DNA of 64,000 nucleotides, taken from contig NW_027052972.1 in the NCBI RefSeq assembly GCF_011386835.1, positions 19,001 through 83,000 of the forward strand, read 5' to 3'. This document shows positions 39,042 through 54,000 of this stretch, piece by piece. The DNA is from Chrysemys picta bellii (Eukaryota; Chordata; Testudines; Emydidae). The first letter of the stretch is position 1. Each line of letters opens with the position of its first letter. Both the position numbers and the translations under genes were made by a program. The notes below the pieces were generated by a model. It saw only the letters and a list, made by a program, of their open reading frames with translations. It had not been told where the DNA came from and ran no database searches.

Positions 39042-42000
39042 CCCCCACTCCATGAGGCTTGAACTGGTCGGGGTTCCCAGGTGGTGGTGGTAGCTCAGGG
39101 TCCTGAGTGCTGAAGACAGGCAGAGCCCCCAGCACGATCAGTCAGGAGATAGAATCCCAATGGCACTGATGCAGAGTTTGGGTCTATACATCAGAAACCT
39201 TACTTGGGCATAGGTCGGGGGTTTTGTAGAGAAAATACAATGGCTCAAGGGAGAACACTAGATTTGTTTATGGGTAAACTGATGGCTCAAGGATTTTCTT
39301 TAGGCTAGGCCAGGGGTAGGGAACCTATAGCACGCATGCCAAAGGCGAGCTGATTTTCAATGGCACTCACACTGCCCGGGTCCTGGCCACAGGTCCAGGG
39401 GGCTCTACATTTTAATTTAATTCTAAATGAAGCTTCTTAAACATTTTAAAAACCTTATTTACTTTACATACAACAATAGTTTAGTTATATATTATAGACT
39501 TATAGAAAGAGACCTTCTAAAAACGTTAAATGTATTACTGGCACGTGAAACCTTAAATGAGAGTGAATAAATGAAGACTCGGCACACCACTTCTGAAAGG
39601 TTGCCGACCCCTGGGCTAGACAATAGGAGCTGATCACTCTTGGCTATGGGTGTTATTTTCTTCCAGGGAGCTCACAAGGCAACTAGGCTGCTTCAGTATT
39701 ATGGGATATCAATCAAAGATTTATTACTAGAATTGCTCTGATAATTGCTGAGCTGGGTGTGTGCAGGCGTAGGTTCATTAGCATCTGGAGCAGGGATTCC
39801 CATGATGCAGTGCGTCCCTGCTTTTCTGGTCCCAGAGTTCAGTGCGGTTCCCCGTCCCTCATTCTTTATGCTAATCCCTGTCCCATCTTTCATGCAGATG
39901 AGGCTAGGGGAGTTGTCTCTGTTCTTCATTCTGTATGCAAAAATGGAGATGTCTTAATCTTGTCACCCTTGTCAGGAGGGGTCTAGGTGTGTCTCCCCAT
40001 GCCCTTCATTGTTCTCTGCAAGCCTTTTCTCTGATCGGTTTTGGTTCAAACAGAGACGGGGGTGAGGGGTGTCCTTCATGAGACACACAGGCTAGATACT
40101 GTGCTCTGGTTCCCCAAAAACACAGAGCTGACTGGTAGCAACAATAAGGATGGCAAGTGAAGTCTAGTACAGCTGGAGAACGTTCATTCTTCATTCTTTT
40201 GTAATTAGACTCAGGAAACTTTTAATCGGTTTGGATCTCTGATTGGACTAATAGCACCATACAGCTGTGATTCACTGGCCACGTCCCGTCAGTGGGTGGT
40301 TGACTGTATCAGCTGCCTTCTCTGTATACAAGGTGAGGAGACCATTAGCAGGTATAAGTAATTCTTCACCTTCTTTCACTGTTGTAATGTCCATTTTTCT
40401 GCCTGTCTAGTTCTTTCTGTCCTGTCTGTTAGCACTTAGATAACAGAATGGTGGGCATCTTGTAAATACCTCATTAGAAGAGAAGATTGTGATGTGTAAA
40501 GAGCCTAGCACACTTTTGGGAACTGTACAAATAATAAACGGTCTGCATACAGGTAGATACCTGCTAAATTCCTTAGGGCTTCTCTACACAGGGACACTAA
40601 GGAAAGTTAATCCAAATGAACTAAAGGTGTAAATTTAAAGTGGCATTAAACACATGTGTGGATGCTCTGATTCTGAATTAAAATGGCCCTTATTAATTTT
40701 AGTGAATTACATGAATGAAACTAACCTGAAATAAGGCCCCTTTAATTCTAAATAAGTGTGTCCCCATAGGTGTTTAATGAAGTTTAACTAATGCATTTTG
40801 AAAATAAATTTGGATTAGCTTTCTTGACTCTCTCCATGTAGATAAGCCCTTGGTACTAAACATTTTCATTCTCTTTACCCTGCCACTGGCTGTATTGGAG
40901 GGGTTTCCTGGAATAATTCTTTAAACAAAAAGTTCTTCTAGCAGCCCTCTGTCATGAGCATTCAAAGCTACTGCAGTAAGTGTAGGCCATTTTCCCCTCT
41001 GTGAAAGAGTAGGATATTCTTTTCACCTAATGGTTAGATGTAAAGGGATAGGGCTTGGTTATTGTTTAAGGCCATTTCCAATTAGGGTGACCAAACAGCA
41101 AATGTGAAAACTCAGGACAGGGGGTGGGGGGAAATAGGAGTCTATATAAGAAAAAGACCCCCCAAATCGGGACTATCCCTATAAAATTGGGACATCTGGT
41201 CACCTTATTTCCAATTATTATTAATCAGTCTTAAAAAACAGTGTTGGTGATTCAGAAACAGAAGAAGAGACTCCAATCTTTGCATGTACAAGATAGAAAT
41301 CCTAGCATTGTTTAGAAGTGACTGATGAGCCTGGGTTTCCTGCCGAAGTTTTTGTCCAGCCCCATCTCTTTTACAATGAGAGTTTGGTGGAGGGATTCAC
41401 CTCTACATTGGAACCTGAGATCTACCTGCATGACTTGTACTTGAATATGAGATTAGATTTAAATACTGAGAGCAGAGAGGCTACTGAAACCAGACAAACC
41501 CAGAAAGCTGCTCCAAGCTGAATACAGTGCTTGTTCAATCCTGTATCATTCACAGTAACATACCACTACCATTAACTTTCAGACATTTAGGGTGTAATCC
41601 CGACTCCATTACAGTCAACAGGAGTTTTGCCATTGACTTTGATGGGGCCAAGATTTTACACTATGCTGATAACAGCATAGCACATGGATCCTTCTGTATG
41701 AATATCCATGCAATAGAGGTTCAGTTTCATTAATCGTTACAGTACTTTTTCTCCTTTTCTCCACTCCAGGCCAGTCCATGAACCTGGGGTCAGCGGCGGA
41801 GGAGCTGAGATGTCTCCGTGAAGCACTAACAGCTCCAGACCCTGAGGCTCTGTTTCAGGCATCTTCCAAAATGGCCAGGGTAACTGACTCAAAAAGCTTG
41901 TGCGGATGTTCTAGTGACGGGGCACCATTCATTTTACATTTACGCTTTCATGATGCCTTTCCGTACTTGGAGTGAGCTGTGGGAGCGGGGCGTTCATTGC

Positions 42001-45000
42001 TAGTAACCAGCAAGATGCTTTTCATAGATGTGTGCTATGAATGCCATGTAAAAAGCAGATTCCACAGAATGTTGCACGCACATGAAAATACGCACGCAGC
42101 TGCACACACATGTACCTATCCAGCCATCCATGAGAAAAAACTGTGTTAGTGGAACATCAAGCTGAGAAACCACCCAGTCTTCATTCTGTCACTTTGTGGG
42201 TTTGCCTTAGCCTATATTTGTGTGCATGCCTCTCTTTACTTCATTTTATAAGTTGTAAAAAGATGCAGTGTATATAAGAGAATACACACTGGAAACTTAC
42301 CTCCTGCATATCCAGTACAATGTTGTGCTAATTGTGCAACAGAGGCTTTGTCTCTAACCTGATATCATTAGCGTAGAATACAAAAATGTCGTATATAGAC
42401 TGTAGAGAGAATTGTAATCACAAATGGCTCACTAGACATGAGGCTAATTAACAATTTGTTGATGCATATATCTTTTCATAGAGATATTAGGCCTCCATTT
42501 TTAAAAAGCCAGACACCACTGCAGTCTCTCCTGTTTTTGATTTGTTCCCAGGTTGTTAGTGAGTACTTTCCCTCAGAACAGGCCACAGACTTTATTAAGG
42601 CCACATTGGGTGGTATGCTGTCTGCCAGCCCCACCTGTGCCACGGCAGCTGGACTGTGGATGAAGATCATCCTGAAGGAGTGTGGAGATGCCATGCTGGA
42701 CAAGGTAAAACGGGAAACTGGAGAGGTTTTCTGTCTAAACTCTAGGCTTTTAGATCTTTGCCCTTATGTGTAATGAACAAAAATCTTGCTGTTTCTCCCC
42801 CTCGGACATAGAGTCGATTCCATCTCTGTTCCTACCCTAAGATAGGCAATGGCAGAATCAATCGCAGTAGACAGAGATAATCCAAGGGAAAAGGAAGATG
42901 GTCGGTTATTTATTTGTCTAGCTTGTTGCCACAGTATTCAGCCAAGAAAGGCTTGAAAAAACAGACTCTGGGGAAAATACAACAAGACAGAATGACTGGC
43001 ACTTGGAATCATCCAGTTATTAGGAGGCCTATGGCTAAGAGCTACCTGGATAAAAATAGCACTGTAGTCATTCCCAGTCAATCTGGAGCTTGGGCTCTGA
43101 GACCCACCCTCTTGCCAGGTTTCAGAGCCTGGGCTCCAGCCCAACCAGGAACAGCTACACTTTTACACTGCTGTGAGATTTTTTTTTTTTTTGCTGTGTA
43201 GACGTACCCTTTAAGAATAGAAGGGGGGAGGGAGGGAGAAAACTATAGTGTCTTTGGGATCCACTATTTATATGCCTTATTCTGGAGCCCAGTGCGTTAG
43301 GGCTAGATGAAAGGAGCACTCCACAAATCTTCTAACAAGGCTGGTGAAAGGTCTCAGGACAGGGAACCCTCGCAGCAGAACTGCCATGTTTGCACAGTGT
43401 TTTGAAGATGTGAAGGGCCAGGAGTGACTATGAGAGGTCATCACCTGTTCATAGTCCCAGGCATTTGCACGCTGTGTTTAAAGCACTTGCATATTTTGTG
43501 CTTGTGGTTGTTTATGAACTAGGCATTCTTCGAGGCAAATGGTCAGATTTGGCTGCTTAAATCACACCTGCAAAATGTGGGCAAGTAAAGCCTTCTTTTG
43601 TGCATGCGAACTGGTTTATTTAATGCATAGCTGGGCACCACCACATTACATTACCTGGTATATATATGTGTGTGTCAGTGTTAGTTTTTACAGCCAAGTG
43701 TGGGCAATTTTTGTGGGTTAAATTTATGCAAACATATTTGAACATTTGTTTCTTGAAGTGAAGAATTTCTAAAAAAGCAACAACTGGCTAAATAGCTAAA
43801 TAAAGATTTTGATTCTGTAGAATGAATGAAGAGAGAGAAAAAGGGACATTTCTTTCTGGTTTTGTTCCTTCCAGGTGCCAGATATCCTGGTTATAATATA
43901 TAGCCACATGCCTACTATCCAGGAGGGCAGCTTGAAGCAGTTCCTGGTGGAGGCGGTGTCCATTTTAGCTCACCGTGACCTAGAGACAGTGATCTCCAGC
44001 CTCCTCGGTGAACCTCTGCCGATAGACAGGTATATACCGCTACCTATTGCATTCATCTTGGTGAAACATGGATCCCACAGCTTTACTGGGAGATGTAGGG
44101 CTTTATTTAAGCAGCAAACAGTTTGGGATAATTCCTAAAGGTTAATAGCCTGGGTCTTTCTGCAGGAAGGTCCAAGAGCATGTTAAGGTGGGGTGCGGAG
44201 AGAAATTAAGTGTCATTCTGTTTCCATTAATTAATAGCTGCTTTGATATCCTAAAGACCTATTTTTACTGGCATAACTGGAGTGTATTGTTGGAAACATC
44301 TACCTCTCTAGACACCTGAATTGACCTCACTCTGGAAATTAGCAGTGGCTGTTGGTTTCCTGGTAGCATGACCGCTTCAAGTCCAAATCCCTGGCTGACT
44401 ACAAAGAATAGAGCCAATATTATCATCAGACCTCTGCTTGGTATCAGTGAGGGTGTGGCTACTAGAATAGAGTTGCTGTCCTGGGTACGTAAAACTAGAC
44501 TGGAAGCAGATCCATCATTTCATTTAAAGATCCCTAACTGAGTTATCAGTTATCCGTGCTGGAATCTAAGACCATAAGACCATAAGAACGGCCATACTGG
44601 ATCAGACCAAAAGTCCATCTAGCCCAGTATTCTGTCTTCCGACAGTGGCCAATGCCGGGTGCCCCAGAGGGAATGAACAGAACAGGTAATCACCAAGTGA
44701 TCCATCCCCTGTCGCCCATTCCCAGCTTCTGGCAAACAGAGGGTAGGGACACCCTTTGTGAAGGGGACATAGGATGGTCACGAATATTTGGTCTCATAAT
44801 TGTATATCCAGTGTGGCAAATTGCCGGCACTATTATGTTGCGTCCCGCACTTTCTCCTCTTGTGTGGGTGCAGGCACCATTTCTCACCCCTGAACTGGGG
44901 TATCAACTGTCCCATTAGTATCTGAAAAGGGGAATGGAAAGGGAGGGACCTGGGCCCACCCTCTACTCCGGGTCCCAGCCCAGGGGCTCTAGGGATAGCA

Positions 45001-48000
45001 GTGAACCACTTGAACTAGCGATTCCTTCCCCTGGGCTACTTCCCTCTCTGGCCCTTCAGCTTGTGGGGCTTCCTGCCCTCTCTCCGCTTGGGCCAAGTTT
45101 CTCCCAACCCCTTGTGTCTCTAGAGTCCCTCTGCTCTGCACAAGCCGGGTTTCCCTTTAGCTAGGGTCTTGGTCTTCTGGCCAGCGACAGCACTTCTCCA
45201 AACTGCTTCCTCCAAACTGCTCTCTGTTCAAACACCAAACCACTCTGCTTCAACTCCTCCAACTGTCTGATTGAAGCAGGGGGGGTTTATCAGGTGACTG
45301 GCTTTAGGTGCTCTAATTGGCTTAATTGGTTTCAGGTCCTCTAATTAATCTGTAGCAGCCTCCCTTCCCTCTACAGGGACTAAGGCTCTCATCATCCTGG
45401 GGCTTACTTATCTCCCATCTATCACTCTCCTGCTGTCCTCTGGCCATGCTATATCACACCAGTTAGTAGGAATATGGCTTTTCCTTCATCAATTTGCCTT
45501 CCAAACCCTAGATCTTTGTAGCCACATGTTCATGATTCCATATTTACTGGAAAATGGGAAAGCAGAAACTGAGGTTGGTGCTCTGTGTCCTGTCCTTCTG
45601 AAGTCTAGTATTAATGGTGAGGCTGCAGTAAGACTAGGTCACTTAACCTAGTTCTGTAACTGGAAACTCAATATTGAAACACGAGGAGCGTTAAAGGAGG
45701 ACAGTACTCCTAACTTTCTCATGATTGGCAAGGAGAAAATTTGGTCTTTACTTAAATATGACGTATTCAGTTTGAGCCACAAAAGTGTCCAGGGGTCACA
45801 TGTAACTTCTGTTAAATTGCAGTGACATCACTGAGCTGTGGAGATCTCTGGGGGGAGACCCCTTGCTTGCCACTCAAGTCCTAAAGATCCTGATAGACAA
45901 GATAAAGACTCCAACAAGACAAGAAGGCCGCATCACCTCAGAGACTGAAATCGACAGGGATTGGGCAGCTGCTGAACCTCTCTCAGTAAGTAAAGACAGA
46001 CACGTCTTTCAGGCTTTCCTCTGCCCTGTGACAATCCTGCTGATGCAAAGCTAGAAGTGTGGTATAATATTGCTGTGTGGGCACGTCTCCTCTGATGTAC
46101 TGTTTCCCTGAGTCCAGCTCTGCTGTCTGTGGAACAAATACGGCAGTTTTAGAGTACGTGGCTGATTTACTTAATAACATCTGGCAATTAGAAAGTCTTT
46201 GAACCAGCTTTCTCACAGTGCTTTGCAAATATTCCTTAGGACTCACAACATGCCTTGGTAGGTCATCCACATTTGTACAGATGTGGGAAACTGAGCCACG
46301 AGTTAAGCGAGTTGCTCGCAGTCATTCAAGTTACTGGCAGAAGTGAGAATTTCGTACAGCAGATCTCAGAAGGGGAGAGAGGGTGTGATGGTGTTGGGAA
46401 GAGCTCTCAGTTTTTACCATTCTCTCCTTTCAGGCAACATGTGCCATCTTTGAGGTGGTGTCAGCACTGCAGTCGAGCAAAGCTGTGCAGGAGCTGCTCC
46501 CAGAGTTTTCCTGTTCTCCTGCAGCAGATCAGCCGAACCCTAGGACAAGAGATGCCTTTGCCAAGGATAAGCAGCCAGAGGGAATTCCAAAAAGACCTAC
46601 AACATACTGAGGGTGACCCTTGCCGGTAATTAGAAGGAAGGGAGAGAAACAAAGAGAATTCCAATAGAGTTGTGTGACACTCCCCAGGAGTTCCCAGGGT
46701 TACGAGACACCTTACCATTGCCTGCCCTTAGAGTGAGGAAGTCTTGTCTGTGCCTGCTGTGGGTCACTTCCCTGAAACGACCTGGCTCTGGCAAAACAAA
46801 CACTGCCATCCAGGCCTCCTCAGACTCTTTGTACAGGTTAGTGATAGGCACACACCAACACCTGAGTCTTCTGACCGTTCCATATAGTGTCCAGACCTTT
46901 ATCCACTGAACTCCCACAGAATTACCAGGCCTGCTGTTCCCAATGGAACAGTACACACCAGTTTATTACTTATACTTTAAACTCTATACTTTATTACTTA
47001 TACTATACGGCAAAACACACAGCACTTAGATATATTTATAATGCAAACAAGAACAGAGATGATCAAAGAACAGAGATTCCAGTGATAGTGAGTAAGAATG
47101 CGAGCAAAAAATGGTTACATGTAAAATGAAATCATAACATGCTCTTAGAGACTAAACTTAACCAACAGGTTCACCTCCTGTCTAAAGATGTTTCTCACCC
47201 AAAGTTCTCAATCACACCTGATAGCAACCCCGCTGTCCCTATCACTGTCCATCTACTTCCTAAGTGAAAGATACCAGGGTGTCTTCTTTGTCCCCCAAAT
47301 ATACTAGAGCACACCTTTGATGTGTACCCCAAAATTGGTTCCCCACCCCCTGTCTACTTCCTGTTACTTTTCTTTCTTTGTAGTTCTCACAGTCCTTCTG
47401 AACTGAATGTGAACCCTACATGCTTAATTTAGAGATAAAGAAACAGATGGCTAAACATTTCTTCCCTGAAAGAAAACCATTTTTTTCACCTTTCCTGGTG
47501 ACTAATCCCTAGACACAGATCATAAAAATGTAATTTTCAATGCATATACATGACTCTTTACACCGCATCTGTACATGTGTTTCACAATGATATTGGTGAC
47601 ATGGGCTTTTATTTGAGACTCATATGGCAATCTTTTAGTGAACTAGAATGTACATACCAGACCACTCGGCACCCACTCTGTGCCCCTCGCCAGTTAACAC
47701 TAAGAGATTCCTGAGTCATCAGCTGACTTCAGCTCTGATAGCCCATTAATGTACATTTTCCACCAATCTCACAACATTATTAGTTTCTATTATTGTTGTG
47801 TTTCTTTATTCTATGCCAACAAGGTGCTCAAATTACAGACTTCAGGGTTTTATAATGTCTCTGAATTTTCCCAGGAAACCAGGATGCAAACTCTGTTCAC
47901 GGATGGGCAGTGGCTATAAAATAAACATAAGTACTACTTCACACAACACACAGTCAACCTGTGGAACTCATTGCCAAGGGATGTTGTGAAGGCCAAAAGT

Positions 48001-51000
48001 ATAACTGGGTTAAAAAAGAATTAGATAAGTTCATGGAGGACAGGTCCATCAATGGCTATTAGGCAAGATGATCAGGGATACAACCCCAAGCTCTGGGTGT
48101 CCCTAGGCCTCTGACCACCAGAAACTGAGACTGGACAACCGGGATTGCATCACTTCATGATTGCCCTGTTCTGTTCATTCCTTCTGAAGAAGCTGGCATT
48201 GACCACTGTTGGAAGACAGTATACTGGACTGGATGGACCATTGGACTGACCCTGTGAGGCTGATCTTATGTAGTGGCCACAGTGAGTCAGGGTGCCTAAG
48301 CTTTGTCCACAAAACTTGAATTTGTTCACATGGATGGGTACCTAGCTATGTGATTGCTGGCGCTGCAGACACAAGTGTTCTGCTCATGCTGTTGGCCCAT
48401 GTGCAGGCCCATTTTAGGTACCTATATGTGAGGGGTGGTATGCTGTGCCCCGGCCTCTTCCATGGACACAGACTGTGCTGAGTCCCTCCAAAGTGTTCTC
48501 GGGATGCCCACTCCTGAGATCCTGGTGGTAAGGGCTCTGATGACTGTTTGACCCCAATGGATGATCTTAAGTCACCTTTACTCTTGACCTTTGTTTTCTT
48601 TCTCCTCCCTCTTGTCTCTCAGGGGACTTCCGCATCCTCACCTTCTCTGTGGCTTGTACTTTCATGTCTAGGTTCCTCCAGCCCCTTTACATATATTTCC
48701 TCTTTACCTGGCCCTTCAGGTTTTGTTTCTACCCTCCTGAGCCTCCATACATGCCTTGGTGTCCCTGTTAGAAAGGGATGCTAGTCCATGCCCAGTAGAA
48801 GGCAGTGGGGCAATCCATCCACTACCCCTACATGTTTCTGCCTAAACTTCCCCTTGATTTCCAGAGTCACCTCTGCCATTGGGCAGAATTTATTGTCCCC
48901 ATATACATATTCAGTTTTGATCCTACCTCTGGGAAGTCTCCAGTGGGGTTTCACTAACTCCTGCCCGATTAACAAACAGGATGAAGCTGTGTCCATTAGT
49001 CCCTTTGGTGGCTCCTCCCTACCCATACCGATATGGTAGGTACTTTCTTTTTTCTTCCCTGCCTGGGAGTCTTATCCCAGCCACAAAACTGTGCAAACCC
49101 ACAGTCCATTTTAGGACAGTCTTTTTTTAGATGTCCTTCACGTCTATTTCGGTAGCACATTGTAGGACAAGCTCCCACTACAGTTCCTTGAGGCGCCTCC
49201 CTCTTCTTCTTGCTGCCCTTCCCAGCTGGAGGCATTCTGGTCCTTCTCAAATCTAGTCCCTTAAACCACTGACTCACTCTGGGAATGTCCGCCTCTGCAA
49301 ATTCCTCTGTAACTTTAACTGTGGGGTCCAGATTAACTGGCTGGCGCCACAGAACCCATGCTCGGGTATGCTCAGGGAGACTCTGAAGAAACTTCCAGAA
49401 TCATGCAGTCCATGATCTCCCCCACAGTTTGAGTATCTGGCCTTACCAATGAGTGGCCCAATCTTTTAATTTCTGTCCAAATGCACAGAGGCATAATCCC
49501 TCAATCCATCTTTCAACTCTCCATTTCTGGCAGTACTTTTCTGTGGACAGGCCCCACCTAGTCCAGCATGGCTGCCTTAATCGTGTCATAATCTCTTGCC
49601 TGCTAATCACTAAGACCCATATATGTGCTTCCCCGGTTAAATAGGGTGTCAACTGAAGGTCCCACATTGTTCTGTCCCTATGAGGTCTCACTGCTGCTCC
49701 TTTAAGAGTAACCAAAAACAAATCAGGGTTGTTCACAGGTCCCATTTTACAGAGTCTGATCTCCTGTGCCTGGTTTCCATTTCCTGTCACAGGACTGGCC
49801 AGACTTTGGAGGAGTTGTTGCCAGACCTGGGCTTGTTCCTGTATAAATTCCTGAAGGCTCTTTTGCTGTTAAACCTACTAGGCAAGCAAAGGCTGTTTTT
49901 CTGCATGGTGGGATTGTTGGAAGGTCTGTAGGGTCTTCTACACCAGCAGTTCTCAATCAGGCCGGTTTTAGGGAGTCCGCTAAGCAGGGCTGGCATTAGA
50001 CTAGCTGGGGCTTAGGGCAGAAAGCTGAAGCTCTGAGCCCAGCCACGCTGGAGCCCTGAGGCCCAGCACCTGCACTAAAGCCCCGAGCCTCTGCACCCCA
50101 TGAGGTTAAAAACCAGAGCCAGGAGCCCCAAACTCTGATGCCTGGCAGGGCAGAGGCCTGGAACTAGGCCATGGAGTATTTGTAGCATGTTGAGGGTGGG
50201 GGGAGGATCAGAAACAGGTTGAGAACCCCTGTTCTACACTTCTCTTTGCTGCTTCACCATCCATTTCAGTGTTCCTTCCATCACCCGGAGTGCCAAAATC
50301 TCTACACCAGCTTCTCCAACAGGCTCTCCATTTGCATAGATAACAGGGAAATCCCTGATGAGCCCCCAGCTGTGACAGAGAGGGGTGTTGCACCCCCACA
50401 TCTTCCACAAACACAGACTGCGTTGAGACTTTCTTGCTTGTAAGCACCAACATATAGTCTATTTAATCCCCCTACCAATACATAGCACCTTTATATTGTA
50501 TCTCAACTTTCTAAACTCTTCTCCAAAAGTGGGGGCTAAGGTGTTTCCACTCAGAGACCTCACTTTGTCAGGCTCTCCTAGCTTTTTGTCTTTCTGTTTC
50601 TCCTAGCGTGACCAGACAGCAAGTGTGAAAAATCAGGACAGGCGGTGGGGGGTAACAGCTACCCGTATAAGATAAAGCCCCAAATATCGGGACATCTGGT
50701 CACCCAAGTTTCTTTCTCTGTCTGTTCCCCTCAAAGAGCTCCTGCCCATGTCCTTTTATACAGTTTCCCTGTTAATGGAATGATTGGTTCCTTGACTCAC
50801 TAGCCCCAATCTGACCTCGTAATCAGGTACACCTCTGTCCAATTAGGCCTTCTGTGAGGAACCAAATTAGTACTAATAGTGACCAGAGTGCTGACTCAAG
50901 TGCAAACCTTCAGCACTCTGTCACATCATATCAGGAGATATGACCCCAAAATGTCCATTAGTGATCACCACACTCTATGGCCCCAGTGTTTGGGTCCTGA

Positions 51001-54000
51001 TCATGTATCTTTTCCATATCACTGTACTCTGCTAGTGCCCATACTCCTTGCAGAAAGGAAAAAATGACTGCAAAATTTTGTCCCTAGCAAAACTAGTCAT
51101 ATGAGATGTATGAGGCTGAAACTTACCTCCCGGCATCAAGTCCTTCCAGGGACACTGGTGTCCAGGATATTGCCAATGGATGAACTGTCGATGAACAGCA
51201 GACCTGACAAGTAACCGGGGCTTCCTCGCTCTGTTCAGGCTGCACCTTCCTACTGATTGCTGCAGTTCTGTGCCTCTCTTTCCCCAGGCTTTCTATCCAA
51301 GCATTAGAGGCTGTGCTTTTCAGAGCTGGGAATGAGAGACTGGGGAGAGCGCTCAGGGCGCAGAGAACACAGAGTCTGCTTGAAAACCCCAAGACTCACC
51401 ATGAGGGAGTGTGTCTGCTGGTGAGGTAAGAGATCTAGGAGGCATCATTTTAGTCTTGGGAATCAGTAGCAAATAGAGTGGCTGAGAGGGAACCTCCAGT
51501 TTATAGCTTTGTGGGGGGTGCCCTGGGTGGAAACACACAACTCCCATTCTTAGATATCAGTGCTGTATGCTCAGAGCAGCTGAGTGTTTGAAGTGTGCAA
51601 TCTACCCCATAAGCGGTTAATTTTGTCTTCCAGTGTTCTGCTAAGAGCTGAACTAATAACACCTGAGATCTTACAGAGCCTCCTCCCCTGGGTGAATTCC
51701 CCAACAGAAAACCTCCGAGTCACCAGCACAGCTTTCCTTGCCCAGGTAAGACACAGGGTTCTGAAGAGCGGTTTCACCATTAGACTGTTGTCTCATGTTT
51801 GCCTTTCTTTCGGGAGTTGTACAGTTCAGTTCATAGGAGTAATTGTCATTTTAGATAGTAGAATGGGTCCTCCTTTATATGGAAACCTCACACGGAATTT
51901 CATTACACCTTTCTGAGTCATTCTCTCTCTGATATTTTTATTGCTGTCATTGCCTATACTAGCTACACAACCACTGGTGCTGGCTGAGAGAGATACAGAC
52001 AGAGTTTGAATTCCTGGACCTCTTCTGCCAAGTCCTAGTGCTGATACTAACCAACAGCTCCTGATTTTGGTTTAGCTCAGCAGATCTTCTGAATGAACCT
52101 AGTGTCCTAATACTATAAAACAAGCACCATACAAATACATTCACATCTATCTTAGGTTCTCATTACTGTAGTATCTGACTACCTCAAAACTCTTTAATGT
52201 CTGTATCCTCACGACATTCCTGGGAGGTAGGGAAGCACAATGATTCCTATTTTACAGGCAGGGAGCTGATGCACAGAAGGGCTAAGTGACTTGCCCAAGG
52301 TCTTTGAAGGAGCAGGAAATTGAACCTGGGTCTCCTAAGTCCTGGGCTAGTGTGATAACAGCTGGACCATCCGCCCTTTCCACAGCCTTCCTCTAACATC
52401 GGCATCATATTTCCCACTTATGCTAAGCAACTATCTTAGGGGCTCATCTGGTTCTAAGAAAAACAATCGATCTGTGCCTGTGATTGGGCTGTACCTGGGC
52501 TTTGAGGCTCCTTACAAGAGGCCCCGTGGTCCTACTACACCCTGCCCCAGGAAAACAGCCACAAATCTGGGTCTGACTAGAGAGGACTCATGAAAGCAGC
52601 CAATCAGAGCCCATCAGGCTCAGCTCAAAGGAGCTGCAGGGCCTTAGCAGGTCAGTTCCTGGCAGGACCTGGAGGGGCAAGAAAGGGGGCTGCTCTCTGG
52701 CCACAGAAATTCAGGGGATAGCCAGAGTTTGATTCTGGCAGCATTTGCTTAAGCTGGATTTGCAGGAAGAGGGTCCCTAAGAACTTTAACCCGGAGGTGA
52801 GGGTGAAGCTAAAAGTGGCCGGTAGGAAGAAGCAAAAATGAACTGAAATCAAGCAGTGCCTAGCTACTGTTTCCAGGGTCCATGGTTTGGAACCCAGAGT
52901 TATGGGCAGGCCCTAGTTCCCCCACCATCTACAGTGGCATAAGCCCCATGGAGGGGACAGTGCTTATGGAGAGCTTGAACAAAGGGCAGAATTTCAAGGA
53001 CCCAGAGTTGGGGCTGGAGACCCTAGTGAGGGCAATGGGATTGTTCTTGACTACCCCAGAAGGGGTTCATTTGGACTTTGGGACGCAGCCAGAGGCCTGA
53101 GCCACAGAAGACTCACTAAGGTCGGCTGGCAGGGTGCGCCAGGGGTGAGAAAAGGACTGTGGTACCAGACCCAGCTACTAAGAGGCTCTCAAGAGGTGAG
53201 TGGATCCCTATTATAGTGCCCAAAAGGAAAGCTCCAGGTTTTAAAACATTTCTCATTTGTGTGGAATAATAAAGTTATAGTGTCTTATGTGCCAAGTATC
53301 AGAGAGGTAGCCATATTAGTCTGTATCCACAAGACTGGCTGTAAGAGGACTCCTTGTTGTTTTTAGTGTATTCCATGTCTGCTCAAATTATATTCCCAAT
53401 CTTAATGATCATATTGGGGCTAATGGACATGTTGATTTTATTTCAGCTAATGAGTGATCCCATGCTCAGGGAGAAGAAGTTCCTTAAGTCTGTCTTGAGC
53501 ATCTTGGAAGAAAGGTCCCAGGATAGGAACAGCATTGTCCGCCAGATGGCTGTGAGAGGCCTGGGAAATTTAGTCTATGGGGCGCCTGAGAAGGTAAGAG
53601 AGATTACTGAATAGAATGCAGCATAACTAGAGAAACCAAGAGCGAGAGTTGTTCAGAGTTTACAGAGGCTGCACAAAATGCACTAGGCCAAATTCTGCTC
53701 TCTCATATACCCTAGTAACCTCTTTGCAGTAAATATAGAGCAAGCTGGATCCTTTGGTAAGCTGGGCATAAGTCAACAATGTGCACTTTAATATGACCAT
53801 ATGTAAATGTATACATCTGGGAACAAAAAATGCAGGCCATACTTACAGGATGAGAGACTCTATCCCAGGAAGCAATGATGCCGAAAAAAACTTGAGTCAT
53901 GGCAGATAATCAGTTGAACATAAGCTCCCAATACGAAGTTGTGGCCAAAAGGGCTGAAATGATCCTTGGAGTTATAAACAGAGGAAACTTGAAGAAGAGT

